Source of the DNA: an uncultured Rickettsiales bacterium
Lineage (GTDB): Bacteria; Pseudomonadota; Alphaproteobacteria; Rickettsiales; UBA1997
DNA: 23,122 bases
Reading direction: 5' to 3'
Assembly (NCBI GenBank): GCA_937927795.1
Contig: CALBSF010000155.1
Location: 1-23,122 of the forward strand
Positions 14,125-21,025 of the stretch are shown piece by piece. The notes beneath the pieces are model-generated. The model was not told the DNA's origin. It saw nothing but the letters and a program-made list of their open reading frames with translations, and did no database searches. Every line of letters begins with the position of its first letter. Position 1 is the stretch's first letter. The position numbers were made by a program, and so were the translations under genes.

Positions 14125-14125
14125 C

Positions 14126-15445
14126 ATGGTTAAAAAAAATACAGAAACACCTAAAGAAGAAAAAGATCTTTGTTGTTCTTTTTGCGGTAAAAATCAAAAT
14201 GAAGTTTTAAAACTTATTGCAGGGCCTGCGGTCTTTATTTGCAATGAATGCGTTGGCCTTGGCATGGATATTTTGCAAGAAGAGCAAAAAAAATCTCCTC
14301 TTCATAAAGATGGCAAGAAGCCTACTCCTGAAGAGATTTTAAAAATTTTAAATGATTTTGTAATTGGTCAAGATTACGCCAAAAAAGTCTTATCTGTTGC
14401 GGTTTATAACCACTATAAAAGAATTAATTCAGTTTCAGTTGCAACCGCTAATGATATCGAACTTAACAAATCAAATATCTTAATGATTGGGCCAACTGGT
14501 TGCGGTAAAACTTTACTTGCGCAAACTTTAGCTAGAATTTTAGATGTTCCTTTTACTATGGCTGATGCCACTTCTTTAACAGAAGCTGGTTATGTTGGTG
14601 ATGATGTTGAAAATATTATTTCGCGCCTATTACAAGCTGCAAATTATGATATTGAAAAAACTCAGCGCGGCATAGTTTACATCGATGAAATTGATAAAAT
14701 TGCCCGCAAATCAGAAGATAATGCGCGCAGAGATATTTCTGGAGAAGGAGTTCAGCAAGGTTTGTTAAAAATTATCGAAGGAACTGTGGCTTCAGTTCCA
14801 ACGCAGCCTGGAAGAAAAACCACTCAAAGTGAATATGTTCAAGTTGATACTAAAAATATTTTATTTATTTGCGCTGGTGCTTTTTCTGGATTAGAAAAAA
14901 TTATTGCCGGCCGTGGTCGCGGCTCTTCTATTGGCTTTGGAGCTGACGTTAGAGAAAAAGATGATACAACTCGTAAAGATTTATTTAATGATGTTGAGCC
15001 TGATGATTTAATTAAATTTGGACTTATTCCAGAAATCGTGGGAAGGCTTCCTATTGTTGCGCCTTTAGAAGGTTTAACTGAAGAAGATTTAACCAGAATT
15101 CTTGCTGAACCAAAAAATTCAATCGTTAAACAATATCAAAAATTATTACAATTAGATAAAGTTGAACTTAGTTTTGATGAAAATTCTTTAAAAGAAATTT
15201 CCAAAAAAGCAATTGAAAGAAAAACTGGCGCTAGGGGTCTTAGAGCTATCGTAGAATCACTTCTTCTTGATGCAATGTTTGAAATTCCTTCAAAAAATAA
15301 CATCAAATCAGTTAGAGTAACTAAAGAAGTTGTTTTAGATAAAAAACCTTTGGTAATGGATTTTTTAAGTGAAAAAGAAATTGAAGCTAGAGATGAAAAA
15401 ACTACTAATATTGCTTTAGTTCAGAAAAAAGAAAAACTGGCTTAG
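14126..15445 (+). CDS. clpX: ATP-dependent Clp protease ATP-binding subunit ClpX
   Basis: 439 residues. The N-terminal zinc domain has Cys17, Cys20, Cys39 and Cys42 (CSFCGK and CNEC). The AAA+ core shows Walker A GPTGCGKT (122-129), pore loop GYVG (155-158), Walker B YIDEID (185-190) and the ClpP-docking IGF loop at 269-271. The C-terminal small domain has KKAIERKTGARGLRAIVE. ClpX unfolds tagged substrates, such as ssrA-tagged proteins, into ClpP; in Caulobacter ClpXP also degrades CtrA, which is of interest given the nearby origin. The C-terminal tail after about 415 is charged and variable. The gene is cotranscribed with clpP and is followed by a palindromic repeat. Confidence 0.98.
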   Translation: MVKKNTETPKEEKDLCCSFCGKNQNEVLKLIAGPAVFICNECVGLGMDILQEEQKKSPLHKDGKKPTPEEILKILNDFVIGQDYAKKVLSVAVYNHYKRINSVSVATANDIELNKSNILMIGPTGCGKTLLAQTLARILDVPFTMADATSLTEAGYVGDDVENIISRLLQAANYDIEKTQRGIVYIDEIDKIARKSEDNARRDISGEGVQQGLLKIIEGTVASVPTQPGRKTTQSEYVQVDTKNILFICAGAFSGLEKIIAGRGRGSSIGFGADVREKDDTTRKDLFNDVEPDDLIKFGLIPEIVGRLPIVAPLEGLTEEDLTRILAEPKNSIVKQYQKLLQLDKVELSFDENSLKEISKKAIERKTGARGLRAIVESLLLDAMFEIPSKNNIKSVRVTKEVVLDKKPLVMDFLSEKEIEARDEKTTNIALVQKKEKLA

Positions 15446-15487
15446 ATTTATTTGGTATAGTTTAAAATAAAAAACTTCCCCTCTTAA

Positions 15488-15556
15488 CGTCATCATTGAT
15501 GCGAAGCATCGAGTATCTCATGAGATACTCGGTCTTACAGGCCAAGGATGATGACG
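15488..15556. repeat. Family B repeat, full palindromic copy downstream of clpX
   Basis: Outer 9-bp arms CGTCATCAT (15488-15496) and ATGATGACG (15548-15556) enclose two internal perfect palindromes. These are GATGCGAAGCATC (15498-15510, GAA loop) and a 20-bp one at 15511-15530 with the arm GAGTATCTCA. The right side carries GGCCAAGGATG, as in the other copies. It sits between the convergent clpX and bolA and may serve both as a terminator, though no T-run follows. Confidence 0.7.
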
Positions 15557-15568
15557 ATCTAAACTCTA

Positions 15569-15817
15569 TTACAACACCTCTATTTCAAACGCATGTAGCC
15601 CGTTTTTAAATTCATTTTTTAATAATGAATTTATAATTCTATGTGATTGAATTTTACTCATCTTTTTTAATTCCAGAGATTTAATAATCACTTTAAAATG
15701 GGTTTCCCCACTTCCATCGTCACCTAAATGGCCAAGATGTAAATGTGATTTATTTACAACCTCAACTTCATCACATTTTAAATTTAACTCTAGAGCCTCT
15801 TGAATTCTTTGCTTCAT
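15569..15817 (-). CDS. bolA: BolA family protein
   Basis: 82 residues, the usual length of the short BolA/YrbA branch. The start MKQRIQEALE, the loop with HLHLGHLGDDGSGETHFKVIIKS (compare H-x-G-x-x-x-x-ETHF) and the helix QSHRIINSLLKNEFKNGLHAFEIEV match the class II KH-like fold of BolA. Members pair with monothiol glutaredoxins in iron-sulfur cluster trafficking or act as regulators; no glutaredoxin gene is visible here. It is transcribed away from the putative oriC, whose 262-bp AT-rich region directly follows its start codon, and it converges on clpX. Confidence 0.92.
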   Translation of the reverse strand: MKQRIQEALELNLKCDEVEVVNKSHLHLGHLGDDGSGETHFKVIIKSLELKKMSKIQSHRIINSLLKNEFKNGLHAFEIEVL

Positions 15818-16079
15818 GTTAATAAACCTGTTAATAAATTGTTAATAAATAGAGACTTATCAACCGTTTGAATTTTCTAAAAAAACTTATTATTTTTATC
15901 AACATTTTTTCAACAGTTTTATTGGTTGTTGATGAATTTTATTAATTATTTTTTAATTGTTGATAACTTTTATAAAACCTTTATTCTAAAGGATAAATTG
16001 AATTAAATAATGTTAATAAAAATGTTAAAAATTTTAAATCACCAATTTAACAGGACTATTTAAATTAACTAATACTTAA
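15818..16079. other. Putative chromosomal replication origin (oriC) between bolA and hemE
   Basis: This very AT-rich 262-bp divergent gap holds five DnaA-box-like sites. On the plus strand these are TTATCAACC (15857), TTATCAACA (15896) and TTTTCAACA (15907). On the minus strand they are TTCATCAACA (15936-15927) and TTATCAACA (15966-15958). The E. coli box is TTATCCACA, so most sites differ by one C to A change. TGTTAATAAA occurs at 15817, 15829, 15840 and 16011, and exact TTAA-N7-TTAA (CtrA-type) motifs occur at 15831-15845, 15942-15956 and 16065-16079. Location beside hemE is where oriC lies in Caulobacter and Rickettsia, and parABS is about 7 kb away. dnaA itself is not in the window. Confidence 0.75.
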
Positions 16080-17120
16080 ATGAATAAATTAATTAATATA
16101 TTAAATAAAAAAGAGAAGTTTGTAAATCCTCCAATTTGGATAATGAGACAAGCTGGAAGATATCTTCCAGAATATCGTGATTTAAGAAAAAATACAGATA
16201 ACTTCTTGGAATTTTGTTATAATCCAAAATTGGCTTGTGAAGTAACAATGCAACCGATTAGAAGATTTGATTTTGATGCAGCTATAATTTTTTCAGATAT
16301 TTTAACAATTCCAGATGCTTTAGGAGTTAAAGTTGAGTTTGTTGGAGGTGTTGGTCCAAAACTGCAAAAGATAAGCACTATAGATGATTTAAAAAAATTA
16401 GATACTAGTCACATAAAAACTCATTTAAACCCTGTTTTTGAGGCTATAAACCTTGTTAAATCACAATTAAAAAGTGATAAAGCTTTGATAGGATTTTCTG
16501 GGGCTCCTTGGACACTTGCTTGTTATATGATTGAAGGCGGTGGTTCAAAAAACTTTGATTCAGTCAGAACTGCAGCGATTAAAGATGAAGAATTTTTTGG
16601 TCAATTAATTGAAATTTTAACAAATTCGATAATTGAATATTTATCACTTCAAATCAATGCTGGAGCTGATGTTGTAAAAATATTTGATTCTTGGGCTGGA
16701 GTTTTACCGCCAGAGCAATTAAGAAAATGGGTGATTGGTCCAACTAAAAAAATTGTTGAGGCTTTAAGAAAAAAACATCCAAAAACACCGATAATTTGCT
16801 TTCCAAAGGGTATTGGTTCGATGTGTGAGGAGTTTGCCAAGGAAATTAATCCAAATGCTCTAGCGATTGATCAAAATTTAGAAAGAAAATGGGTGAAAAA
16901 AAATCTGCAAGAAAATTTAGGGCAGGTTGTTCAAGGAAATCTAGATAATTTTTTACTGGCTTTTGGCTCAAAAGATGATATAAAGAAGCAAGTTTTTGAT
17001 ATATTTGAAAATTTTGAAAATCATCCATTCATTTTTAATTTAGGGCATGGAATTTTACCACAAACACCAATTGAAAATGTAGAATTTTTGATGGATTTAA
17101 TCAGAAGTGAAAGGAAATAA
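16080..17120 (+). CDS. hemE: Uroporphyrinogen decarboxylase
   Basis: 346 residues, full length. The N-terminal signature PPIWIMRQAGRYLPEYR contains Arg23 and Arg27, which bind the substrate carboxylates. Asp73 in IIFSDIL is the catalytic aspartate of the family. GFSGAPWTLACYMIEGGGSKNF is the second conserved block, and a C-terminal FNLGHGILPQTPIENVEFLMDLI ends the barrel. It removes four carboxyl groups from uroporphyrinogen III to give coproporphyrinogen III in haem synthesis in the cytoplasm. It begins at the edge of the putative oriC and is followed directly (0 bp) by the pgeF-like gene. Haem supply fits the ccm genes nearby. Confidence 0.97.
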   Translation: MNKLINILNKKEKFVNPPIWIMRQAGRYLPEYRDLRKNTDNFLEFCYNPKLACEVTMQPIRRFDFDAAIIFSDILTIPDALGVKVEFVGGVGPKLQKISTIDDLKKLDTSHIKTHLNPVFEAINLVKSQLKSDKALIGFSGAPWTLACYMIEGGGSKNFDSVRTAAIKDEEFFGQLIEILTNSIIEYLSLQINAGADVVKIFDSWAGVLPPEQLRKWVIGPTKKIVEALRKKHPKTPIICFPKGIGSMCEEFAKEINPNALAIDQNLERKWVKKNLQENLGQVVQGNLDNFLLAFGSKDDIKKQVFDIFENFENHPFIFNLGHGILPQTPIENVEFLMDLIRSERK

Positions 17121-17813
17121 ATGGCGATAAGATGTAGTTTTTTTGGCAAAAATTGTTTAATTGATAGAGCATTAAAAGATAGAGAAAATCTAATGAAAAT
17201 GCTTGAAAATAGAGGCTATAAAGCAAAAAATGTTTTATTATTAAATCAGATTCATAGTAATGAAGTTGTGGTGGTTGATGAGATAAAAAAAATCTATGGC
17301 GATCAAGAATTACCTAAGGCTGATGCGATAGTTACTAATTTAAAAAATGTTGTAATAGGCGTGGTTACCGCAGATTGTTCACCAATTTTATTTTATGATG
17401 AAAAGCAAGGAATAATTGCGGCAGTTCATGCGGGCTGGAAAGGTGCTAAAAATGGCGTTATTTTTTCAGCTATTGAGGCGATGAAAAAATTGGGAGCTAA
17501 AAATATAAAAGCAAAAATTGGCCCAATGATTCAGCAAGAATCTTACCAAGTTTCAAAAGAATTTTATGATGAGTTTTTACTGGAAGATTTAAATAATAAA
17601 GATTTTTTTATAGAAGGCGCAGAATCAGAAAAATATAATTTTGATTTACCTTCATATATTGAGAAAAAGATAAAATCAGAAGGTGATATAGAAATTGATA
17701 ATCCACGCACAGATACTTATAAAAATGAAGAGAATTTTTTTAGTTTTAGAAGATCAAACCACCTAGGGGAAAGTGATTGTGGAAGAAATATTTCGATAAT
17801 TATGATTTCTTAA
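17121..17813 (+). CDS. pgeF: PgeF/YfiH family laccase-domain protein (peptidoglycan editing or purine nucleoside phosphorylase type)
   Basis: 230 residues. The family zinc/copper site is visible: NQIHSNEVV (His), VTADCSPILFYD (Cys) and AAVHAGWKGAKNGV (His), followed by KIGPMIQQESYQV and the C-terminal RTDTYKNEENFFSFRR. Proteins of this fold were first called multicopper polyphenol oxidases. E. coli YfiH (PgeF) instead prevents misincorporation in peptidoglycan, and other members have adenosine phosphorylase or deaminase activity, so the substrate here is uncertain. The ATG follows the hemE stop immediately, so the two are probably one transcript. tRNA-Phe lies on the opposite strand just downstream. 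Confidence 0.88.
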   Translation: MAIRCSFFGKNCLIDRALKDRENLMKMLENRGYKAKNVLLLNQIHSNEVVVVDEIKKIYGDQELPKADAIVTNLKNVVIGVVTADCSPILFYDEKQGIIAAVHAGWKGAKNGVIFSAIEAMKKLGAKNIKAKIGPMIQQESYQVSKEFYDEFLLEDLNNKDFFIEGAESEKYNFDLPSYIEKKIKSEGDIEIDNPRTDTYKNEENFFSFRRSNHLGESDCGRNISIIMIS

Positions 17814-17837
17814 GAGTCAAAAAAAAGACAAGAAAAG

Positions 17838-17913
17838 TGGTGCCTGAAGCCGGAATTGAACCAGCGACACAAGGATTTTCAGTCCTTTGCTCTACCAACT
17901 GAGCTATTCAGGC
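17838..17913 (-). tRNA. tRNA-Phe (GAA anticodon)
   Basis: Minus-strand cloverleaf: acceptor GCCTGAA pairing with TTCAGGC, D-arm GCTC/GAGC, anticodon stem AAGGA/TCCTT with loop CTGAAAA (anticodon GAA), a T-arm with TTCAATT, discriminator A and an encoded CCA at 17838-17840. 76 nt. It is convergent with the pgeF-like gene. Confidence 0.95.
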
Positions 17914-17941
17914 GCGATAGATAAAAATATAAGTTTGTCTT

Positions 17942-18021
17942 ATACCATTTCCCATTTATAATCGCACTTTTAGGCTTCATCTTTTTGGTCTAAAAGAGCG
18001 ATTATAAATGGGAAATGGTAT
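17942..18021. repeat. 32-bp inverted repeat between tRNA-Phe and ccmD
   Basis: Arms 17942-17973 and 17990-18021 match at 31 of 32 positions around a 16-base loop. The arms read ATACCATTTCCCATTTATAA then TCGC and TTTTAG. It lies upstream of tRNA-Phe on the minus strand and about 55 bp before ccmD on the plus strand. It differs in sequence from the other repeats here. Confidence 0.9.
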
Positions 18022-18075
18022 TACAACTATACATTGCAGCTTTTATTTTGCAAGTATGTCAAAATTTTTATAAAA

Positions 18076-18207
18076 ATGGTAGAAAATTTTTCAGATTATT
18101 CAAATTATATTATTGCCTCTTACGCCTTTGCTGGGCTTGTTTTGGGAAGTTTATTTATTTATGTGATATTAAAATATTTTTCTCTTAAAAAAAGAAATGA
18201 AAAATAA
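18076..18207 (+). CDS. ccmD: Haem exporter protein CcmD
   Basis: A 43-residue reading frame, MVENFSDYSNYIIASYAFA followed by one membrane helix (about residues 12-32) and a basic tail LKKRNEK. The Y-x-x-Y-I-x-x-S-Y pattern before the helix and the positively charged C-terminus are typical of CcmD (compare YVWxAY...RRR). CcmD is a small subunit that helps CcmABC release holo-CcmE. Its stop codon overlaps the ccmE start by 11 bp, which strongly supports both identity and expression. It is shorter than many gene finders' cut-off. Confidence 0.85.
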   Translation: MVENFSDYSNYIIASYAFAGLVLGSLFIYVILKYFSLKKRNEK

Positions 18208-18631
18208 ATTTAAACAAAAAAGAATAGTTTTTGTTGCTAGCGTTGCTGCAATTTCAGTTTTAGCTTTGATTTTTATAATCATTAATTTTCGCAGTAATAT
18301 TGTCTTTTTTTATTCACCAAGTGAGTTAAAAAATGAGGAAATTGTAAGAAAAATAAATGGTCGCAAAATCAGGGTTGGCGGGCTTGTAAAAGAAAATTCG
18401 ATGGAAAAAACAGATGCTTCAAATTTTGAATTTTTGATAACTGATTTAGAAAATGATTTGAAAATTTATTATAATGGAATTTTACCAGATTTGTTTAGAC
18501 AAGGGCAGGGCGTTGTTGCTAGCGGTGAATTTAATGTTGAGAAAAATGAATTTTATTCTAAAGAATTGTTAATAAAACATGATGAAAAATACATGCCGCC
18601 AGAAGTTGCTAAATCTTTGAAGAAGAAATAA
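18197..18631 (+). CDS. ccmE: Cytochrome c-type biogenesis haem chaperone CcmE
   Basis: 144 residues. A short basic N-terminus and one membrane helix (about 9-30) anchor it with the beta-barrel domain in the periplasm. FFYSPSEL, the NGRKIRVGGLVKENS strand pair, and the LLIKHDEKYMPPE motif are CcmE hallmarks; His128 is the covalent haem attachment site and Tyr132 its neighbour. CcmE carries haem from CcmC to the CcmF/H ligase for c-type cytochromes. It is coupled to ccmD by overlap, while ccmB is about 16 kb away and ccmA, ccmC and ccmF are not in the window. A strong hairpin follows the stop. Confidence 0.96.
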   Translation: MKNKFKQKRIVFVASVAAISVLALIFIIINFRSNIVFFYSPSELKNEEIVRKINGRKIRVGGLVKENSMEKTDASNFEFLITDLENDLKIYYNGILPDLFRQGQGVVASGEFNVEKNEFYSKELLIKHDEKYMPPEVAKSLKKK

Positions 18632-18664
18632 AAAAGGACGGGGTTTTTATGCCCCGTCCTTTTT
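18631..18664. terminator. Bidirectional rho-independent terminator between ccmE and groEL
   Basis: A perfect 13-bp stem, AAAAAGGACGGGG (18631-18643) with CCCCGTCCTTTTT (18652-18664), around an 8-base loop. The A-run on one side and T-run on the other make it work on both strands. It lies directly after ccmE and 24 bp past the convergent groEL stop. Confidence 0.92.
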
Positions 18665-18687
18665 AGTTTAAATGGAAAAGATTTTTT

Positions 18688-20334
18688 TTAGAATCCGCCC
18701 ATTCCACCCATGCCGCCCATTCCAGCCATTGGGTTGCCACCAGCAGCGCTATCATCTTTTTTCTCGATGATTGCAGCTTCGGTAGTGATAAGTAGGCCAG
18801 CAACCGATGCAGCGTCTTCCAAAGCGCATCTAACTACTTTTGCTGGATCAATAATTCCGGCTTTGAACATATCAACATATTTATTGTTTTGAGCGTCATA
18901 ACCGTAAGTTGCGTCAGCTTTTGAAATTACTTCATTAGCAACAACTGCGCCATCAAAACCAGCATTTTCAGCGATTTGACGGATTGGAGCTTGAACAATT
19001 TTTTTGATGATATTGATGCCGGTATTTTGATCTTCATTGGCGCCTTTTAGTTTTTCTAAAATGCGACCAGCGTATAAAATAGCTGAACCACCACCAGCAA
19101 CAATTCCTTCTTGCATAGCAGCGCGAGTTGCAGCTAGAGCATCGTCAACGCGATCTTTTCTTTCTTTAACCGCTACTTCAGTAGTTCCACCAACTTTAAT
19201 GATAGCAACGCCACCAGAAAGTTTAGCTAATCTTTCTTGAAGTTTTTCGCGATCATAATCAGAAGTTGTTTCGGCAATTTGTTGTTTGATTGAATTGCAA
19301 CGAGATTTTACATCTGCAGAATCGCCAGAAGCAGCAACGATAGTTGTGTTTTCTTTGTCGATGATGATTCTTTTAGCTTGTCCTAATTGTGCAGGAGTAA
19401 CAGCTTCAAGTTTCATTCCTAAGTCTTCAGAAATTAATTGTCCGCCAGTTAAGCAAGCAATATCTTCCATGATAGATTTTCTTCTATCGCCAAATCCTGG
19501 AGCTTTTACAGCAGCGATTTTTAATCCGCCACGAAGTTTGTTTACAACCAAAGCCGCTAAAGCTTCGCCTTCAACATCTTCAGCGATAATTAAAAGTGGA
19601 CGGCCAGATTGAACTACAGCTTCAAGCAATGGAACCATTGGTTGTAAGTTAGTAATTTTTTTCTCGAATAGTAAAATGTAAGCATTTTCTAATTCAGCAG
19701 TCATTTTTTCGCCGTTAGTAACAAAGTAAGGAGAAAGATATCCGCGGTCGAAATTCATTCCTTCAACCACATTTACTTCAAATTCCAAACCTTTGGCTTC
19801 TTCAACTGTAATTGGGCTGTCTGGGCCAACTTTTTGAACTGCTTCAGCAATTTTTTTACCAACTTCTGAATCGCCATTAGCCGAAATAGTTGCAATTTGA
19901 GCAACTTCTTCTTGATTGCTAACTTTTTTGCTCATTTTAGCAATTTCTTTAACTATTGCTTCAACAGCTAAATCGATACCTCTTTTTAAATCCATTGGAT
20001 TGATTCCAGCAGCAACTGCTTTTACACCTTCGCGAACGATTGCTTGAGCAAAAACGGTTGAAGTTGTGGTTCCATCTCCAGCTAAATCATTGGTTTTAGA
20101 AGCAACTTCTTTAATCATTTGAGCGCCCATATTTTGGAAACGATCAGATAATTCAATTTCTTTAGCAACGGTAACGCCGTCTTTAGTGATGCGCGGAGCA
20201 CCAAATGATTTTTCAATAACTACGTTACGACCTTTTGGTCCTAATGTAACTTTTACTGCATTTGCAATAATATCAACGCCTTCTACGATTTTCGTGCGAG
20301 CGTCGATTCCGAATAAAATTTCTTTTGCTGACAT
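18688..20334 (-). CDS. groEL: 60 kDa chaperonin GroEL
   Basis: 548 residues, full length. AKEILFGIDARTKIVEGV opens the protein; VTLGPKGRNVVIEKSFGAPRITKDGVTVAKEI and AGDGTTTSTVFAQAI are the ATP-binding equatorial segments. AAVKAPGFGDRRKSIMEDIACLTGG and GGGSAILYAGRIL are in the apical and C-terminal conserved parts. It ends in GGM repeats (MAGMGGMGGMGGF), as in typical GroELs. The double-ring folds proteins under the GroES lid. It is in the usual groES-groEL operon, but 150 bp, including a GC-rich double hairpin, separate the two genes. Transcription probably starts at the heat-shock-like promoter upstream of groES. Confidence 0.99.
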   Translation of the reverse strand: MSAKEILFGIDARTKIVEGVDIIANAVKVTLGPKGRNVVIEKSFGAPRITKDGVTVAKEIELSDRFQNMGAQMIKEVASKTNDLAGDGTTTSTVFAQAIVREGVKAVAAGINPMDLKRGIDLAVEAIVKEIAKMSKKVSNQEEVAQIATISANGDSEVGKKIAEAVQKVGPDSPITVEEAKGLEFEVNVVEGMNFDRGYLSPYFVTNGEKMTAELENAYILLFEKKITNLQPMVPLLEAVVQSGRPLLIIAEDVEGEALAALVVNKLRGGLKIAAVKAPGFGDRRKSIMEDIACLTGGQLISEDLGMKLEAVTPAQLGQAKRIIIDKENTTIVAASGDSADVKSRCNSIKQQIAETTSDYDREKLQERLAKLSGGVAIIKVGGTTEVAVKERKDRVDDALAATRAAMQEGIVAGGGSAILYAGRILEKLKGANEDQNTGINIIKKIVQAPIRQIAENAGFDGAVVANEVISKADATYGYDAQNNKYVDMFKAGIIDPAKVVRCALEDAASVAGLLITTEAAIIEKKDDSAAGGNPMAGMGGMGGMGGF

Positions 20335-20372
20335 GGCTTATTAAAAATTTAATTGTTCACCCAGCCCCCTAT

Positions 20373-20426
20373 CCCCCTTTCCTCCCGATGGAAGGGAAGG
20401 GGGGAGTCGTGCTAACGCAAGCGACT
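20373..20426. repeat. GC-rich double hairpin inserted between groES and groEL
   Basis: Hairpin 1 pairs CCCCCTTTCCTCC (20373-20385) with GAAGGGAAGGGGG (20391-20403), with one G-U and one mismatch, around a short loop. Hairpin 2 pairs AGTCG-TGC (20405-20412) with GCA-CGACT (20417-20426, two bulged bases). GC content is far above the surroundings. It sits in the middle of the groESL transcript and may be a processing or attenuation site, or an inserted mobile repeat. Confidence 0.6.
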
Positions 20427-20484
20427 TGGAGGCTAGAATTAGTGAGAGTTAAGGAGCGCGAGTTGATTTTGTGGCTTAAATTTA

Positions 20485-20772
20485 TTACTCAATAACAGCT
20501 AAAATATCTGATTCTTTTAGGATCATTAATTCTTCGCCATTAACTTTGACTTCGGAGCCGCCCCATTTTGCGAATAGGATGCGGTCGCCTTTTTTTACGT
20601 CTAGGCTAATTCTTTTTCCCGATTCGTCTTTCAAGCCAAGGCCTGCTTCAACGATTATGCCTTCAGAAGGCTTGTCTTTTGCGGTTTCAGGAATGATAAT
20701 GCCACCAGCGGTCTTGCTTTCGGCTTCTACGCGTTTTACTAGAACGCGGTCATGTAAAGGTCTAACTGCCAT
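20485..20772 (-). CDS. groES: 10 kDa co-chaperonin GroES
   Basis: 95 residues. RPLHDRVLVKRVEAE at the N-terminus, the mobile loop ESKTAGGIIIPETAKDKP that contacts GroEL, and ILFAKWGGSEVKVNGEELMILKESDILAVIE at the C-terminus are typical GroES. The heptameric lid caps GroEL. It is the promoter-proximal gene of the operon, with a candidate sigma-32 promoter about 45-70 bp upstream; no CIRCE element was found, so HrcA control is not indicated at this locus. Confidence 0.98.
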   Translation of the reverse strand: MAVRPLHDRVLVKRVEAESKTAGGIIIPETAKDKPSEGIIVEAGLGLKDESGKRISLDVKKGDRILFAKWGGSEVKVNGEELMILKESDILAVIE

Positions 20773-20814
20773 ATTTTTATTGGTTAATTAAAGTTTAAGA
20801 TTAAGTGTAGTTGA

Positions 20815-20842
20815 ATATAGTATTTTTTTAAATCTTAACAAG
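20815..20842 (-). promoter_or_regulatory. Candidate sigma-32 (RpoH) promoter of groES-groEL
   Basis: On the minus strand CCCCTTGTT (CTTG at 20842-20839) is followed after exactly 17 bp by ACTATAT (20821-20815), 6 of 7 matches to CYTATNT. The same DNA also gives a plain sigma-70 reading: TTGTTA (20841-20836), 16 bp, TATATT (20819-20814). The spacing equals that of the grpE site. Confidence 0.55.
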
Positions 20843-21025
20843 GGGTTGGCTAAAAAAAATTTAAAATGATAGCTATCTAATTAATTATCTTTATAATCAA
20901 ACTTCCCTTGTTGAATCTTCATAGATGGCTGATGAGTCTTTCTTACAACTCAATCTGAAATTTAAGATAAATAACCTAGATGAAAAGGTTTGCTAAGGAA
21001 AAATTCGCGAACAAATTAAATTAAT

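Noticed and set aside
19286..19612. 108-codon frame opposite groEL
   Set aside because: Antisense shadow of groEL; the same holds for the frames opposite groES (20546-20791), clpX's neighbours, ubiA (4605-4898) and manC (491-799).
20773..21025. CIRCE operator for HrcA upstream of groES
   Set aside because: I looked for TTAGCACTC-N9-GAGTGCTAA and found no match in this gap.
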